A stretch of DNA of 6,270 bases from CALLPQ01 sp964479275. GTDB taxonomy: Bacteria; Pseudomonadota; Alphaproteobacteria; Caulobacterales; Parvularculaceae. The stretch lies in the NCBI GenBank assembly GCA_964479275.1, contig CAYZLR010000141.1, positions 1 through 6,270 on the forward strand, given 5' to 3'. A model generated the notes under the pieces. The model was not told the origin of the DNA and ran no database searches. It was given only the letters and a program-made list of their open reading frames with translations. Positions 4,850 through 6,270 of this stretch are shown one piece after another. A program made the position numbers and the translations under genes. Position 1 is the first letter of the stretch, and each line of letters begins with the position of its first letter.

Positions 4850-6112
4850 TTAAGGGCGTGATTGTCCGTTCCCGCGCACGCGATATTTATAAGTGGTTAG
4901 CCCTTCTGCACCTACAGGCCCGCGGGCATGAAGGCGGCCAGTGGCAATGCCAATTTCTGCACCAAGACCAAACTCTCCGCCATCGGCAAACTGAGTAGAG
5001 GCGTTATGCATAACAATGGCACTATCCACAGCATTAAGAAATTTTTCCGCCGCGTTGAGATCTTCCGTAATAATGCACTCGGTATGATGAGAGGAGTGCA
5101 TCGCAATATGGGCAAGCGCGTCATCTAGGTGATCAACGCATGCGATTGAAAGAACGGCATCAAGATATTCTGTGCTCCAATCATCTTCTACGGCCTCAGC
5201 AATTTCAGGCAATTGCGCACAAATATCTCGATCTCCGCGTAACGTGCATCCTGCTTCTCTCAAGGCTTTTACAATCGGGGGGAGGTGCGTTTGTAGAACG
5301 CTGCGATGAATAAGGAGGGTTTCCGTCGCGCCGCAAACCCCTGTGCGGCGCATTTTTGCATTAAGTGTAATGTCGCGCGCCATTTCGAGATCTGCGCCTT
5401 CATCAATATAGGTATGGCAAATGCCATCAAGATGACTCAGGACGGGCACTCTGGCTTCTTCTTCTACGCGGGCAACCAGTGATTTGCCGCCGCGTGGGAT
5501 GATTAAATCAATGGTGCCATTTAATCCCTCCAGCATTTGTCCGACGGCTGCACGATCAGTCGTGGTTACATATTGAATTGCATGTGTAGGTAACCCTTTC
5601 GCGCGAAGGCCCTCCACAAGACAGCCATGTAACGCCACGCTTGAATGGTAGCTTTCAGAGCCACCGCGTAAGATCACGGCGTTTCCCGCTTTCAAACACA
5701 AAGCACCAGCGTCAGCGGTGACATTCGGGCGGCTTTCATAAATAATGCCGATTACCCCAATAGGAACGCGAACCCGTTCAATCGTTAATCCATTTGCCGG
5801 TTTCAGCGTCGTAATGATTTCCCCAACCACTTCTGGCATAGCCGCGATTTGACGCAAAGAATGGGCAATTGCGTTTAGGCGGGTCTGATTTAAGGCAAGG
5901 CGGTCCAGCATTGCAGAAGAAGGCGCTTTCTCAGTTGCCTTTTTCAGATCTATTGCATTGGCGTCAAGAATATCATCAGTGCGCGCCTCGATAAGATGAG
6001 CGGCTTCTACAAGGGCCTTATTGCGCGTTTCGGCGTCACTTAATGATAATAAGCTTGCTGCCGCTTTGGCTCTAGTGCCCATCAAAGGCATATCTATGGA
6101 TAATTCTGTCAT
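4850..6112 (-). CDS. proA: Gamma-glutamyl phosphate reductase ProA
   Basis: ProA reduces gamma-glutamyl phosphate with NADPH to glutamate-5-semialdehyde, the second step of proline synthesis from glutamate; it works with glutamate 5-kinase (ProB). The 420-residue length is normal and the aldehyde-dehydrogenase-like fold is intact. Seen: MGTRAKAA near the start (11-18), YESRPNV (125-131), CLKAGNAVILRGG (139-151), PRGGKSL (206-212), the catalytic cysteine Cys260 in RRTGVCGATETLL, and the C-terminal block STQFADGGEFGLGAE (372-386) with LHARGPVG (394-401). ATG at 6112 is the first usual start after an in-frame stop; it has no purine-rich ribosome binding site, and Met8 and Met11 have none either. 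It is the first gene visible in the run and is more GC-rich than tsaB and tsaC. proB is not seen next to it. Confidence 0.97.
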   Translation of the reverse strand: MTELSIDMPLMGTRAKAAASLLSLSDAETRNKALVEAAHLIEARTDDILDANAIDLKKATEKAPSSAMLDRLALNQTRLNAIAHSLRQIAAMPEVVGEIITTLKPANGLTIERVRVPIGVIGIIYESRPNVTADAGALCLKAGNAVILRGGSESYHSSVALHGCLVEGLRAKGLPTHAIQYVTTTDRAAVGQMLEGLNGTIDLIIPRGGKSLVARVEEEARVPVLSHLDGICHTYIDEGADLEMARDITLNAKMRRTGVCGATETLLIHRSVLQTHLPPIVKALREAGCTLRGDRDICAQLPEIAEAVEDDWSTEYLDAVLSIACVDHLDDALAHIAMHSSHHTECIITEDLNAAEKFLNAVDSAIVMHNASTQFADGGEFGLGAEIGIATGRLHARGPVGAEGLTTYKYRVRGNGQSRP

Positions 6113-6175
6113 AAAACTGGTTATAAGGATTGAGCTGAATTCAAACTCTCTTCATAGCTGTTTTTGAGAAAATCG

Positions 6176-6270
6176 CTAGGGGGGCAGTGATTTCCTAAAA
6201 ATGGAAATTTCAAAGATGCTTATCCCTTTGCTTCCGGTTAGATCAACATATTGTATGTCACCGGGTTTGT
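6176..6270 (-). CDS. Possible C-terminal end of an upstream gene (partial)
   Basis: On the minus strand one frame is open from the window edge for 30 codons to TAG at 6176-6178 and would end in ISIFRKSLPP. A minus-strand gene here would precede proA by 63 bases. I cannot match the residues to ProB, Obg or any family I know. A 6-bp inverted repeat, ATTTCC/GGAAAT (6190-6208), lies within it. Thirty open codons occur readily by chance, so this is only a possibility; the rest of the right flank (6113-6175) shows no clear promoter. Confidence 0.25.
   Translation of the reverse strand, partial: KPGDIQYVDLTGSKGISIFEISIFRKSLPP

Noticed and set aside
1878..5128. Several plus-strand open frames of 61-69 codons, and minus-strand frames at 3893-4132 and 4912-5124
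   Set aside because: All lie inside well-supported genes in other frames or on the opposite strand, with no family resemblance; they are shadows of the real coding sequences.
6136..6143. 8-base palindrome TGAATTCA upstream of proA as an operator
   Set aside because: Palindromes of this length are frequent by chance and there is no second copy or known operator match nearby.

Overview
The window is one densely packed minus-strand run of seven housekeeping genes. It is flanked by about 600 bases without a recognisable gene on the left and about 160 bases, perhaps the tail of another minus-strand gene, on the right. In transcription order (right to left) the genes are proA, mazG, tsaE, tsaB, tsaC, tsaD and ubiX. 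Gaps are small: 32, 8, -4, 50, 1 and 25 bases, taking mazG from its preferred ATG. Co-transcription as one operon is therefore likely, with proA the first gene visible.

The organism is a Gram-negative bacterium that makes ubiquinone (ubiX). The style of TsaE and MazG and the moderate, AT-leaning composition fit an alphaproteobacterium best. This is an inference from protein resemblance and I cannot name a genus. Nothing in the window is phage, transposon, plasmid, CRISPR or defence related.

Functionally the centre of the window is a complete tool set for the universal tRNA modification t6A37 (N6-threonylcarbamoyl adenosine). TsaC makes threonylcarbamoyl-AMP from threonine, bicarbonate and ATP. 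TsaD with its partner TsaB transfers the group to A37 of ANN-decoding tRNAs. TsaE is the ATPase that resets the TsaB-TsaD complex. All four genes being contiguous, in the order E-B-C-D, is the most notable feature. Around them lie MazG (NTP pyrophosphohydrolase), ProA (proline biosynthesis) and UbiX (prenyl-FMN synthase for the UbiD decarboxylase of the ubiquinone pathway), which have no obvious mechanistic link to t6A.

The left flank (1-597) holds no recognised gene. It does contain a small RNA-like arrangement: two mutually exclusive hairpins just upstream of a good ribosome binding site and a 28-codon reading frame, followed by two more short frames that overlap head to tail in successive frames. 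This may be a decayed gene, a small-peptide leader or chance. I found no convincing evidence of a novel system; the points worth a second look are the t6A gene arrangement, the divergent TsaB and the left flank.
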